DNA of 64,000 bases from Microvelia longipes (taxonomy: Eukaryota > Arthropoda > Insecta > Hemiptera > Veliidae). The translations under genes were made by a program, and so were the position numbers. The DNA is taken from positions 33,026,116-33,090,115 of the forward strand of contig JACMZG010001913.1 of the NCBI GenBank assembly GCA_018340805.1. The letters run 5' to 3'. Below are positions 1 to 11,575 of this stretch, piece after piece. Each line of letters opens with the position of its first letter. Within the stretch, counting starts at the first letter, position 1. Below the pieces are notes generated by a model that was not told the origin of the DNA, did no database searches, and worked only from the letters and a program-made list of their open reading frames with translations.

Positions 1-84
1 AAAATTAAATATTTGTTGATATTTTTGAAATCAATAAATTAACACACATTAGCTTTCTGAACAAAAGTAATGAAGTCATAATTA

Positions 85-658
85 GAAAGAAGAAATAAAG
101 CTAAACAAGTTTTTGTCTCTCCACTCATTATAATTGCAAATAACAAAGCCGACTTTCAACCGTTAATGGTCATCATCAGTGCCGGTGATTATTAAAAAAG
201 TAGATCAGTAGTCTACCAGTGAGTCTAATGGTACAAACTTGATTTCTTTTTCTCATACAAGAAAGAAATGTTATTAAATTTACAATAGGTAGCTTCGTCA
301 ACTTTTAGTTTCTTAATGCCGTATAAGTATAAAAATGTGGGTGTTAGACGCTCAGATATACAAATATTCAAAAACCAAATATCATGATGTATTAGCTCCT
401 TTTTCACCTTAAGCTTGATATACTTGGACTTAAGCTGAGCCAAATTATATTTGTCTCAATTTGTACCATTATACTCAGTCAAGTTTGTACCATTAGACTC
501 ACTGGTAGACTACTGATCTACTTTTTTAATAATCACCGGCACTGATGATGACTGTTAACGGTTGAAAGTTGGCTTTGTTATTAGTAATTATAATGAGTGG
601 AGAGACGAAAACTTGTTTAGTTTTATTTCTTCTAATCATAGCACTCAATCCATCATAT
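85..658. mobile_element. 574-bp fold-back element with hammerhead-like cores, 12-bp target duplication
   Basis: The inverted arms (about 85-246 and 476-640) pair with few mismatches. The element is flanked by the 12-bp direct repeat AAGTCATAATTA at 73-84 and 659-670. In each arm, read inward, lies CTGATGA-T-stem-GAAA: minus strand 179 to 154, plus strand 542-567. Outer ends carry GTGGAGAGAC-like sequence shared with the elements at 18.3 and 21.5 kb. The 230-bp centre has a 72-codon minus-strand ORF with no recognised homology. Confidence 0.7.
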
Positions 659-809
659 AAGTCATAATTATGTTTTGACAATTATTGTTAAAAATGCAGT
701 TGTAAATATATTATATATTATAAATATAAATATATTATATTAGTCGCCTTGCAATTTGAACCAAAGTGAAAACTAGCTCAAATAAATTAATATTTATTTC
801 ATTTTTTAG

Positions 810-908
810 CCACCAGAGTGGCTACTCAGTGCAGATGTCAGTCTTGCTTGTTGACTCCCTCTTCATTTAAGTCAGATCCCTCACCACCTGACACTGACGA
901 TGATTGTG
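810..908 (+). other. Candidate in-phase cassette exon in the B55 gene
   Basis: This is a 99-nt open stretch after a clear acceptor (cattttttag) and before a weak donor (gtttttat). Its phases (two bases in, one base out) fit exactly between a preceding phase-1 exon and the exon at 971. It would add a Cys- and Ser/Pro/Asp-rich 33-residue insert that I do not know from B55 proteins. It may be chance. Confidence 0.2.
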
Positions 909-970
909 GTTTTTATTCATCATTTCTTTGTCCAATTAACGTAGTATAACTCTGTTGTGGTTTTGTTTAG

Positions 971-1140
971 TATTTGAAGAACCTGAGGACCCGAGCTCTC
1001 GGAGTTTCTTCTCAGAAATCATATCCTCCATATCAGATGTTAAGATATCTAATTCAGGCAGGTATATGCTATCTAGGGACTATTTATCTGTTAAAGTATG
1101 GGACCTGCATATGGAGTCTAAACCTATAGAAACTTATCAG
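971..1140 (+). CDS. tws: B55 exon (FEEPEDP ... KPIETYQ)
   Basis: Acceptor gttttgtttag before 971; the donor after 1140 is gtttgt. The first two bases complete a Leu codon from an upstream exon outside the window. The 56 following codons match B55 through the SGRYM and [14 protein letters not shown] motifs; the final Gln replaces the Pro usual in ETYPVHEYL. Confidence 0.93.
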
Positions 1141-3521
1141 GTTTGTTGTCTTATATGCTATTTAAATGTTGTATTTATTATTATCGCTAACTCTAATCCT
1201 CATTCAAATAAATAATATAACCTTTATACCCAGATTAAGATGTAAAGGAGGTGAGGTATAACCCTAATTGAGGTTTTTCTGTGGTTTCTTTAATTTTTTA
1301 GGCAAATGCCTGTGTGAGTTCTCAAAAGTCTGTCCTCAGACTGCATAGAAACCCCTCTTTGACACTCCTGCAAACTTCCTTACTATATAAAACCTCCTTT
1401 AAAATAAACTTATTCAAATATCATCTTTCGACAATCCTGCAAAAAATGCTTAAACCAAAGAACGTTAACTTGTCCTTAAAACCAAAAAAATTCCCTCACA
1501 CCACAAAAAAATAAGCACCCTTATTATTATGTTAACTATTACCTTATTTGGACAATAGTTACCATAATGATAATGGTAAATTTTAACTTGCAAGTCTTTG
1601 TTTCGGGGTTGATAACATTTTCGAAACTCTATGACCTAGTCCTCCCACTCTATGACCTTAGTGCTTTAGAAATGTTTTATCCGGTATATTGTGAAGAAAG
1701 AATATTGCAGATACAACAGAATTACAAATTTTCTGTTTGCATGTTAAGAAAAATCAAGTTTTTATTAGTTTTCATTTACTAGACTTATAGGTAATGTTTA
1801 TTAAGAAAGTTTATCTCTTTGTTGTCAGGTTCATGAATATTTACGTACCAAGCTGTGTTCTCTATACGAGAACGATTGTATATTTGACAAATTTGAGTGT
1901 TGTTGGTCTGGCAACGACTCAGCCATAATGACCGGTAGTTATAATAATTTCTTTAGGATGTTTGATAGAAATTCGAGGAGGGACGTCACGCTAGAAGCTT
2001 CCAGAGATATAGCCAAACCTAAAACTTTACTTAAACCTAGAAAAGTGAGTATCGTAGTTTGATTTTTTTATTATAATTATTATTCCTCATTTATTCTGTA
2101 TGTATACCGGAAAAGTATAAACCAGGATGTCACTTAAATCACCTGTTTCAAGTGCTTTTAAGACATATATCATTTGGTACTACCGAGTTTTGCAAAACAT
2201 GAATAGTTGACACAGTATAATTGTACGAGAGACACCTAGAAAATGTAGCAAGCAAATTGCAATGCTACATATGGGAACTGAGTTCAGGCTCTGTCGGCGC
2301 CCTGATGAGTTAGACGTAACGAAGCAGAGTGAGACATGACATTATGTTGAGCCATCAATGATGACAAATATCGTATGATGGAACAGTTCCAAGATGTAAC
2401 ATAGCATTTTGTTGTGTCTCTCGCACTATTATATTGTGCTTTTAAGACCTTACAGTTGTTTCCACAAAGTTGTCTGTTTGTATGTATGTGTTTATCATAA
2501 TATCTCCCTGAGTATGTATGCTAGAGAGTTGAAACAATAATTTTTTTTAATTTATATAATAATTTTTAATTTATATAAATATTACATTCTTGACAGAGGT
2601 GAGCGCCCCCAAGAAGCATAAGGCTTGAACTAGGGGGCGGCCGCTATGTATGACATTTTATATATAGTTTCAGTACCATGCATTTTTATACAATTTTATC
2701 TTCCTTTAAGATAGTAGAAAAGCATCAGTTTAATTTTCATTGAATGGCTTGTATAATTTTTTTAAAATTGCAAAAAAATTCGAAAATAATCAAATTGAGC
2801 TGAAATTTATTTCAATTGTGTTCCTTAATGTAATAAATCAGTATACTTAGTTTCGTTTCACTATTGTAAGTATATGTGTGATTTTTGTTTTGGTTATAAA
2901 TCAAAGTAGCATCAAGTGTGGTCATTGACTGGATGGGTGACCATTGGGCATTAAACAAATGTATTTACTGTCTGAGTGTAAATGTGGTGATTTGTATGTT
3001 CTGAGAACGAGCAAAGTGAGTCTGAAGTATTGAGGATGAGCGTAGCGAATCGGATGTGTTAGGAAAAGTTGTGAAGCACTCGGTACCTGATTTTTTTTTT
3101 TTTTTTTTACTTTATGCCATGTCATAAAATTACATCTAAAAAGAGAATATCAAAGATTGAGTTTTTTTTAGAACTACTTATTAGAAACTCTCTTGAAACT
3201 GCTTCAGTAGTTCTTCAAGCATAGAAACATAATTATAGCTTAGATTTGAAATGTATTTTTTTATTATATTTGTGTATCTCAAAATTTCTGCAAGAGAACG
3301 AAAAAAAGCTAAGTGAATTTTGTAACTTTCCTTGATGGAAACTACTAAGATTAAGATTTTTTTTCCAGGTGTGTAGCGGTGGTAAGAGAAAGAAAGACGA
3401 GATCAGTGTAGATTGTTTAGATTTTAATAAGAAGATATTGCACACTGGGTGGCACCCGCAGGAGAATATAATAGCTGTAGCCGCTACTAATAATCTGTTT
3501 ATATTTCAAGACAAGTTGTAG
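971..3521 (+). CDS. tws: PP2A regulatory subunit B55 (twins), 3' part: three last coding exons
   Basis: Seen: three exons (971-1140, 1829-2044, 3369-3521) join in phase and end with TAG. They encode the C-terminal WD40 blades of the B55/PR55 subunit, with the family stretches [64 protein letters not shown] and the end NLFIFQDKL. Known: B55 is a seven-bladed propeller that selects substrates for protein phosphatase 2A and acts in mitotic exit and cell-fate signalling. About 180 of roughly 440-450 residues are present, so the 5' exons lie left of position 1. The model is intact with no frameshift. The gene points away from the other two genes here. One oddity is an in-phase candidate cassette exon at 810-908. 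Confidence 0.95.
1829..2044 (+). CDS. tws: B55 exon ([10 protein letters not shown] ... KPRK)
   Basis: Acceptor ttgtcag, donor gtgagt, exactly 72 codons, phase 0 at both ends. It contains [17 protein letters not shown] and [18 protein letters not shown], diagnostic of B55. Confidence 0.95.
2165..2435 (+). mobile_element. 271-bp retroposon with hammerhead ribozyme motif, 13-bp target duplication
   Basis: Flanked by the 13-bp direct repeat GTGCTTTTAAGAC (2152-2164 and 2436-2448). It interrupts a copy of the TACTTTTCC dispersed repeat, which resumes afterwards. The element is quasi-palindromic: GTACGAGAGACACC near the left has its complement GTGTCTCTCGCAC at the right, and both halves contain related 'tgctacat..gggaac' blocks. 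A hammerhead core sits in the centre (2289-2329). Related copies lie near 48.6, 58.4-58.8 and 61.2-61.6 kb. Confidence 0.7.
2289..2329 (+). ncRNA. Hammerhead ribozyme motif, copy A
   Basis: Seen in order: CTCTGT (stem III 5' strand), C (cleavage position 17, in a GTC triplet), GGCGCC, the core CTGATGA, stem II GTTA/TAAC with loop GACG, GAA, then GCAGAG (stem III 3' strand). Every invariant core base is present; position 15.1 is G instead of A, giving a U-G pair. Stem I can only be a 2-bp GG/CC hairpin, or a GGCGCC self-pairing between two molecules. Activity is unproven. Confidence 0.55.
2840..3115 (-). repeat. Dispersed repeat (GGTACC / CGCTTCGCTCATCCTC family), intron copy
   Basis: Lies in the last B55 intron. 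The reverse complement matches 21940-22150 (acttttcctc, atcggattcgct, ctacttcagactcac). Further partial copies are near 27740, 34195 and 55440-55535. Identity as an element type is unknown. Confidence 0.5.
3369..3521 (+). CDS. tws: B55 terminal coding exon ([11 protein letters not shown] ... FIFQDKL, stop)
   Basis: Acceptor ttttttccag; 50 codons plus TAG at 3519-3521. It carries the conserved [19 protein letters not shown] and the universal B55 ending FIFQDKL, so this is the true C terminus. Confidence 0.95.
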   Translation: MCSGGKRKKDEISVDCLDFNKKILHTGWHPQENIIAVAATNNLFIFQDKL

Positions 3522-3719
3522 CAGGTTCAATATAGCACATGCTATTATACCATCTTGCCTCTACGCTACAAACCTCCTCCTACCTCCAGGTACAAATCAG
3601 TTTATTATTTTGTTCATTATACATTCTTATTATTCATTTACATATTGCTCATTACACTAAATATTTATTTCAACTTAACTCTTATAACTAATGATTTCTC
3701 CCTCTTAAACTCTTATAAT

Positions 3720-4610
3720 AGTTCATTTTCTATGTAAAACTTTTAAAGTTGTTCATATCTCCCTTTATAACTCTTATAATAGTTCATTTTCCCTATAAAA
3801 GTCTTATAGTTGTCCATTTTCCCTATAAAACTCATATAGTTGTTCACTTTCCCTGTAAAACTCTTAAAGTTGTTCATATCTCCCTTTAAAACTCTTATAA
3901 TAGTTCATTTTCTATGTAAAACTTTTAAAGTTGTTCATATCTCCCTTTATAACTCTTATAATAGTTCATTTTCCCTATAAAAGTCTTATAGTTGTCCATT
4001 TTCCCTATAAAACTCATATAGTTGTTCACTTTCCCTGTAAAACTCTTAAAGTTGTTCATATCTCTTTAAAACTCTTATAATAGTTCATTTTTCCTTGTAA
4101 AACTTTTAAAGTTGTTCATATTCCCTGTAAAACTCTTGTAGTTTTTCATTTTCCTTGTAAAACTTTTAAAGTTGTTCATATTCCCTGTAAAACTCTTGTA
4201 GTTTTTCATTTTCCCTGTAAAACTCTTATAGTTGTTCATTTTCCCTGTAAATCTCTTCTAGTTGTTCATTTTTTTTAAATATGTATTTATTAAATAAATA
4301 TACAATTGATATCATACAAAGATAAAATAATTAATTCTAAAAATGATATACAATAATTGTTACATTGTAACTTAACAGAAATACTTCCCTCCATCTCTAG
4401 GAAAAGTCCTGTGCTGATGGAGGGGAACCAGTGACTCAAGTGGTCAGTTATTTGTATTATTTATTTAATTATAATTATATTTTCCTTTCCTTAAAAATAA
4501 AAATAAGTTAATAAATATTAATAAATATATTTTTTAAATATTTTTTTAAATTTTCTCTGTAAAACTCTTATAATAGTTCATTTTCCCTGTAAAACTCTTA
4601 CAGTAGTCAC
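3720..4610 (+). repeat. About 30-bp minisatellite with ~165-bp higher-order repeat, split by a retroposon
   Basis: The unit is close to gttcattttccctgtaaaa + ctcttatagtt. About 17 units lie from 3720 to 4264 and two more at 4555-4610; the retroposon 4265-4553 sits between. A block of several units (about 3738-3905) recurs nearly unchanged at about 3906-4070, showing higher-order amplification. Confidence 0.85.
4265..4553 (-). mobile_element. Poly(A) retroposon 3' end inside the minisatellite
   Basis: Read on the minus strand it ends in a TTTAATAAAT-type signal followed by an A run (complement of the T run at 4267-4277). The body has no ORF and includes a small inverted repeat (ccctccatctc / gatggagggg). 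It resembles the 3' ends at 17830-17945 and 29855-30005 in organisation. Confidence 0.45.
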
Positions 4611-7600
4611 TTTAAATAAGTCAGAATTTACTATGCTTTCCTAGTTTTCTAAGAAGGGTTGAATTGTGGTTTTCTATTTTAGCTACAAATCCTATGTCTT
4701 AGTCCTTTTTGCTTTTAATTTGTTTAACTTTTGATCTAACTTAATAATGGATAATTATTGTCTTTTATTAAGTTAATTTCTAGTAGTTATAATCTATTAA
4801 TAAATTTATCTTATAATGTCTGATATTTTTGTTGACATTTTATTATAAGATGCATCTTTTACAGGTTTCTGGATTTGAGTGTTCAATTTTCCATGCATCT
4901 CCAATCCAACGTTTAATTTGTTCATTATACATTTTAAGTTCTGGACATTTAATGTTATCTACTTTATCGAAATCAATTTAATATTTTATTGACTTTGTTG
5001 CAGGGAAAAGGAAGGTGTCGTTGTATTGATGCTGTTTTGTCTTCTATTTGTGGAATTGTTCGAGCTAAAGAAGATACGAACAGCATGCCATCTACAGATA
5101 TCTTGTCTGTAAATAAGTCCTAATCTGTACATCATTTTAGATATACTGTACAGTGCTCTTCAGGTTCTTATTCTAGAATGCCAATTTACATAGTTAAGAC
5201 TTTTTTTTCTTAACCTTGAACGCTTTTTAAAAAGATATAGTACTGGATTATATCACAAGAAATTATTTGTCCACAATATAAAATTGATCATGGATACCTG
5301 TACTAAACTTATTCTGTAGCTACTCTAGTTCTTTTTATCTCATTGCTAGCGAATTCCCAAGACAAGCTTATTAGGTCTTTGGCATGAAAGTGGTGTTAAA
5401 TATTTTAATTGCTTAATAGAGTTAACTCCTCTAAATATGATACGAGGTCAGCATTCTAGAGTTGGATACTGTCGAGTTGTACTATTATAACTCCTGCCTA
5501 CTTAGTTTGTATACTTATACTCAAAACACTCCAACGTTCCCTTTAATTTATTTATTTAATTTAAGGTCATTTTTAGCTAAAAAAAATATAAAATTTTTAA
5601 AAAAACAAATTTAGGATTCGACAAATACTTTTTTTTAAAGTTTTTATATTATTAATTAAAACAAAAAAAGATTGTGAATTTGTATAAAAAATTTGAATTC
5701 TTTGGCTGGTTCAAGAATTAATTTTATGAAGATTTTTTTTATGTAGACAATTTGAGAAATTAAAACTTGATTCGAAGTCACAGCTTTTGACATTTGATGT
5801 TTTGGGAACCAGTACAACAAAAAGTTTTATATTGGTAATATTTCTTATTTGTTAAATTATTAGAAAATTTTATTTAAATAATAAGATTATTATTTTTATT
5901 GAATAGTTTTGATAAATGAGAGGAAGTGTGGAAACAAATTTTTTACAAATGCCTCCTTTCATTGTTATGTCAATTTAGTTAAAATTAAAATACTAAGATG
6001 CTAAAGAAAACGTCAATAATCAAATTATTTATATGTGGTACAACTCAAAGAATCGTTAAATAAGTGTCCTTTTTTAATAATATATATATCCCACACTGTC
6101 AAATGACAATTTTCATGACTCCGATATTGTGTTTTATATTTCTTGTTTAAAGCGCTCAGATGAAAGTTATTTGGTTGCTACGATAAAGACAAATACACTT
6201 TGTATTAAATTAGCCTAAGCTATTTTTCCCCTCCGCTTGACATGCTATTTGTATTATTTTACTTTAAGGAAGAAGTTGAGAGGTATATGATGTCTGTATG
6301 TCAATGGTAAGCTTGAAGAACAACTTTTTTAAAAGATAAATAAGTTGCGGGATCAATATACAAGTCATTAATGCTACACTTCTGAAATGAAGCTGTTTCT
6401 CTTGCTTCCACTACACCTTGCTATTATTGCAGGAATCCCTCTTACCTCTTTTTTGAACTGAGGTTATTGTTATTTGAGGTTGTAAAAACCTTTTATTTTT
6501 ATTCAAACCTCGTGATTCATTTAGGTTGTATTGTCTTGGGTGAATGTAATAAAAAGTTTAAAGAAATGTAAAAAAAATAGTGTGTTAGACATAAGAGACT
6601 TAACCGCTGTGGAATGGACAAAGCATATCAATTATATTCTGGATTTTGCCGTGAGTTTTGGGGGCTATCTTGTTGCAAAGCTGCTATATTTTGGAAAACA
6701 TTGATGGGGATTTTACAAGTAGAACCACTTGTTACTAACCTGTACTTGTAAATCAACTACTTGTTGATTTGGCTGTTAAATCATGAAAGTCATTTAAACC
6801 ATGAACATATACTTCAATTTCAATATCCTGAATTAATTTATACTAATTTTATTTTTTAAATTATCATTGTTTTTAAATAATCAGTAATCACTTATCTATT
6901 AGTCATCCTTAATTTTTAATATTCGATCTTCAATACTTAAAGGTAAAGATTGCTAAAAAAGAAGATTCTACTATGGTGAAATTTGAAAAAGACAATAAAA
7001 TTTAAAAAATATAATTAAGAGCTTAACAGGGCTGCTATGGTAAAAATAGAAATCATGACGGAAATGCTGCCTTTCAAACTTAAATGGCCTTTTTGTTTCG
7101 AACAGCAGTATGGATTTTGCAGTATTAGTAATTTACAAGATATTTTAGTGGTTTATTTTTTACAAGATATATATCTTATTGCTTTTATTTTTTAGTGAAT
7201 TTCTATAGGTAAATTAAGCTAGTAGGCTAAACTAAGATGCCGAATGTACATAGCTGTAAACTTTGTTGTAATACTGATAATTGAATTCTAGTTTATTTGT
7301 AATGACACAGCTTTAAATTTGTATTATAAATAAACTATAATTCAATTATTATTAGAACAAAATTTACTGGTATTTATACTGAGCAGAGCATTCCAGGTGT
7401 GCCAACATTACATCCTTAAAAATAAGGGGGGTAGAAATGGCCCAAGACTTTGGGGCATTCAATAATGCTCTCTACCCCCCCCCCCCCCTCTGCAAATCGA
7501 CTCTTGGGAGTTCAAATTTACCAGCATTATTTTGGTAATTGTGTTTCCATTTTTGGTAATTTTGAAAACATGAATAAGAGCATATGTGATATTGCCTATT

Positions 7601-8426
7601 TTAAATATTGCATAAAATCCTAAGAAATTTAGTACCAATAATGCAATTGGTACTCTACTTGAAACCTTTTTAAATAATCTTTAATATATGTCACCTGGTA
7701 TATTGCATCTTATCTTAGTTTAAATACTAAATGCTTAAATATCTAATAAATTACTAATATAGTTACAGTTTATTAATCTTTTTCTCGTTACTTATTATTT
7801 AAGAAATATCGTTAACCAGTTGCTCTTGAAGCTAACCAGTGACATTAGTAGTTGTCGATGTTTTTCTTATGATAAATGAAGTGTAAAAAGCTATTCTCCA
7901 GCTTCTTAATGTTCCAAAATTGCCATATATTAACCTCTTTTAGCCTTATGGTTAATGTCGGTTACCCTTTTGATTTGGTTACCAGTACTTTGTAAAATGT
8001 AACTGAAGGTAGACTATAAAATTTTTTGTGAAAAGTTTTTGTAAATTCTGAATTTCGCTTTTTGGAGACTCAAATAATCGTAGAATTAGTTAAAGGAAGT
8101 ATACTATTTTGTTGTTGATGGTTGTATTATTGAAGTACAGAGATATTTTTTTTTATGTTCAGATAGTATTATTACCAATAGAATTGTAATGGAAAATGGT
8201 GTTTGAAAAGTAGTAGTTGTTGTTATCCTTACTTGTTATGTGAGAAAGTATTTGCATGGTTTAGTGTGCTTAAGTTTTCCCCTCATTGCAATTGGTACTC
8301 TACTTAACACCTTTTTGGACCCTCATATCTGAACCCAAGTTAAGTTATCAGCCTTGTAATATTACTTAAGAGACTATACTACTAGAGGAGGACTAGGGTT
8401 GAATTACACAGTAATTGATAAGGGGT
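4611..8426. other. No gene seen
   Basis: AT-rich, stop-dense on both strands. The only marked structure is an inverted GGGGGGTAGA / CTCTACCCCCC pair around 7423-7490. The left part may belong to the B55 3' UTR. Confidence 0.5.
7329..7334 (+). terminator. Candidate poly(A) signal AATAAA
   Basis: AATAAA in a run resembling a 3' end (tattataaataaactataattc) after about 3.8 kb without ORFs. Other AATAAA hexamers occur in this AT-rich DNA, so the assignment to the B55 transcript is weak. Confidence 0.2.
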
Positions 8427-9106
8427 CTACAGTCTATTGTTTAGTTTAAAAATCCCGAAGGTCATAAGTTTTGGGAGATTGACCAATCAGAGAAGCCGCT
8501 GCCAACCTCTCACTTAAAAAGAGAAAAAAAATCCTTACCACCAATCGTTTACGGCAATCGTTCACTTTGTTTGTGGTTCTTCTTTTGATTACATCATTTT
8601 GAAAATAACTTTAAAATTAATCTTAAAACTGATATTTTAAAGTAAAACTACACAAAAGAAATGTAAAAAAACATTGCCAAGAAAATCCGGGTAAAATAAC
8701 CTGATTTAAAAAAAGTTTCTTTTTGTAGACTTATAAAAAATATATAAATAAAAACAGGTTAATTACACAAAAGTCCTTTATTGTTTAATATATAATAACT
8801 AAGCTTTGACTAAAAATTAGTCATCATCGGAGTTTAAAAAATATAAAATAAAATACAATTTTACAAATATATGAAGTAGTTTGTAAAATTGTATTTTATT
8901 TTATATTTTTTAAACTCTGATGATGACTAATTTTTAGTCGAAAGCTTAGTTATTATATATTAAACAATAAAGGACTTCTGTGTAATTAACCTGATTTGTT
9001 TACATATACTTTTTCCCGCTCCCTTCATGCAGGGATTTTTTTTCTTAAGAATCAGTGGGGCCTAAACTGACCTGTCAAGATTTTTAAACTAAACAATAGA
9101 CTGTAG
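8427..9106. mobile_element. MITE with perfect 28-bp terminal inverted repeats, carrying a nested insertion
   Basis: The left end (8427-8454) and right end (9079-9106) are exact reverse complements beginning CTACAGTCTATTG. A related copy at 55086-55335 shares the interior (ccaatcagagaagccgctg, ttttttcccgctcc) but lacks the 8708-8986 insertion, so the original MITE is about 390 bp. No transposase ORF; target duplication unclear. Confidence 0.75.
8708..8986. mobile_element. 279-bp fold-back element with hammerhead-like core, nested in a MITE
   Basis: The two arms (about 8755-8868 and 8885-8993, running into the duplicated target) are nearly perfect inverted copies. The 11-bp direct repeat TAACCTGATTT (8697-8707, 8987-8997) flanks the element. 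The empty site is preserved in the sister MITE near 55220 (aatctgatttgattac). Motif on plus strand: CTGATGA-T-GACTAA-ttt-TTAGTC-GAAA at 8927-8963; the left arm has CCGATGA instead. Confidence 0.75.
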
Positions 9107-10674
9107 TAATGTGGCAATATCCATTAAGTACCATATCGATACTTATCCTACTCTATGTAGATTAGAGGCTCCCATATTCACACACACATTTATACTCTCT
9201 ACAAACAGTCGGCATTTTTCAGTGATATCACATTAAATCACTTTATACAACGCAGTTAATAAAAAAATTGACAATTATTAAAACTTAGTTCCAATCCATT
9301 TTACTTAATTTAAAAAATTATGCAATATTTGTGTAAAATAATTATATGTGTGAAATCAAAACATGACATCACCCATGTACAGTTATGGTACTAAGCTATC
9401 CAGGCAATGATAAGAACCCTTGTGTCCTCCCTCTTGGTATAAGTCTCTCACCATGCACCAATTACTTTGTGCTTTAAATCCTGCATTGATAAAATAGTAC
9501 AATTAAACTGGTATTTTACAGTCAATGGTATCTGTGTCTCTCAAGGCTATCGTATTAACTCCTTTTTAAACTAATGAAACTGCATTTTTCAAAGTATTAA
9601 TTAAAAAAAGTACCTCCATAACTTGTGTAAAAACTGAGTTTAAATTTTGATTTTTATTTATATTTTTAAGTTGCTTTTAGATTTTATTTTGAAATGTGCT
9701 TATCTCGCAGTAGAATTTATTTACTATGTACTGCTGTATTTATAAAAAAAATAACTAAAATTCAAGTAAATTTACTTCTAGGTGTCGTTAGCTACTTCTT
9801 CATTTGATCTAAAAAGGTTAACATCTAGGGTTTCATCTAAAAAATTAATTACTACATTTAATCTGTCTCTAGTCTGCTGTAGAGAGACAACTTTAGGGAT
9901 AAAAAATAATCATCAGAGAAACATTGGATTCATTATCCAACTATATAACCTGAACTTCATGACTCTACCCGCAGAGGCCTACACAGTCCTTTAATAAATT
10001 AAATTAATCTGACTTGAGCTTTTCAAGTCATAGCTGAACTCAAGTCAATCTTTTATTGCTACCTACTGACCACAAATGTTTCTAGTCTATTTCTTCTTAT
10101 TTTCTATATGAATATAGTTGATTTATTTTGCCATATTTTTATAAATAGTGCTAAATAATTAACAATTATTTGAAGATTTCGATACAACTAGTTGTTTACT
10201 TTTAATTATTTTTACATTCCCTTATTTTGCTGTTTGAATTATTTTTAAAGTAATCAGAAAATTTGTCTCATCTCAAAATTAAAAATATTCTTGGTTCTAC
10301 TTAATACGCTTTTTTCCTAAACCTGTTGACCTAGTCTATTGTTTTTACTCAGGTTATTTTGGTATTTTTTTAAATGAAAAATATATAATCAATGGTACTT
10401 CTTTACTCTCTATTACATTGAATTAATAATTCCCTGTCTATTTATAATAATTTAATTTTTTGAATTAAGTTTTGTAAAAATAATAATGTTAAAAGAAATG
10501 TAAATTAATAATAACAAATTGTAAATGAAATTAAAAGAATGAATATTTTAAGAAAAGATCATTAAAAGCAGTCATGTTTTTCTTTTTTTTTAATTTTTGA
10601 GCTTTTATTATTTCCACTTTCAGTGTTGGTAGCAAATATCCTATGGAGAAAAAGCAAATGAGGTTGGTGTCAAG
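9107..10674. other. No gene seen
   Basis: AT-rich with scattered stops. An open stretch at 9782-9994 follows an acceptor-like ttctag but shows no recognisable protein and no donor. Confidence 0.5.
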
Positions 10675-10925
<251 letters not shown>

Positions 10926-11149
10926 TTTTTGAATTTGGAATTTATAGTAGGGCATTAGAGGATTTAAGAGATGAGCCAAAGTTTAGCCAAGAACGGAAAA
11001 AACTTCTCTTATAATTGTCCTTTAAGAAATATCTTAATATTTTTATACATTCAATAGTCAAAAATGTAAGCTATTGTTGCTAGAAGTTGCAAAAACTGAT
11101 AATTTTTGTCATATTTGCATATCTCTACAATGGTAAATAAGATGATGTC

Positions 11150-11575
11150 AAAATAATCTAAATTTTGGCATTTTTTCATACTTCACTGGTCTGTTTTCAT
11201 AACGGCCTTGGTGATTTCAGTTAGTTTTGGTGCACAGAACAAGAATGTGAAGGTAATTTCCCTGCTGTTTATGAGGTAATTTTTGGCATTTCTTTAAAAC
11301 TTCAACCATGGTCTGTTTTCAAAACAGCCCCATAGATCGCGACAAACCTTGATGATTTGAGTTTGTTTCAATGCCTAGAGTAAAAATATAAAGATCTTTT
11401 GCAGCTTATGAGGTAATATTTGTCATTTTTTTTTAATTTTGAGGTGCGAATGATTTTAAACGGCTCCACTTTTGGCGACAGACCAAGGTTTTTTACGATG
11501 TACTAACTACACCCTACAATATCCCACAGACCAATTTCATGCCTTTTATGAGATAGAAAATAAGCCTGGGCTCCC
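11150..11575. repeat. Three diverged tandem copies of a ~130-bp unit
   Basis: Each copy starts near tttttggcatttttt, passes through tctgttttcaaaacggcc and an aaccttggtgattt block, and ends at cagcttatgaggtaat. Divergence is high; no coding potential. Confidence 0.55.

Larger units (their letters stand above)
3522..7350 (+). other. tws: Probable long 3' UTR of the B55 gene
   Basis: No coding exon is visible after the B55 stop. The stretch holds a 30-bp minisatellite (3720-4264, 4555-4610), a retroposon 3' end (4265-4553) and plain AT-rich sequence. 5004-5180 is locally less AT-rich and follows an acceptor-like tttgttgcag, so it could be a spliced 3' UTR block. The extent is inferred only. Confidence 0.3.
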
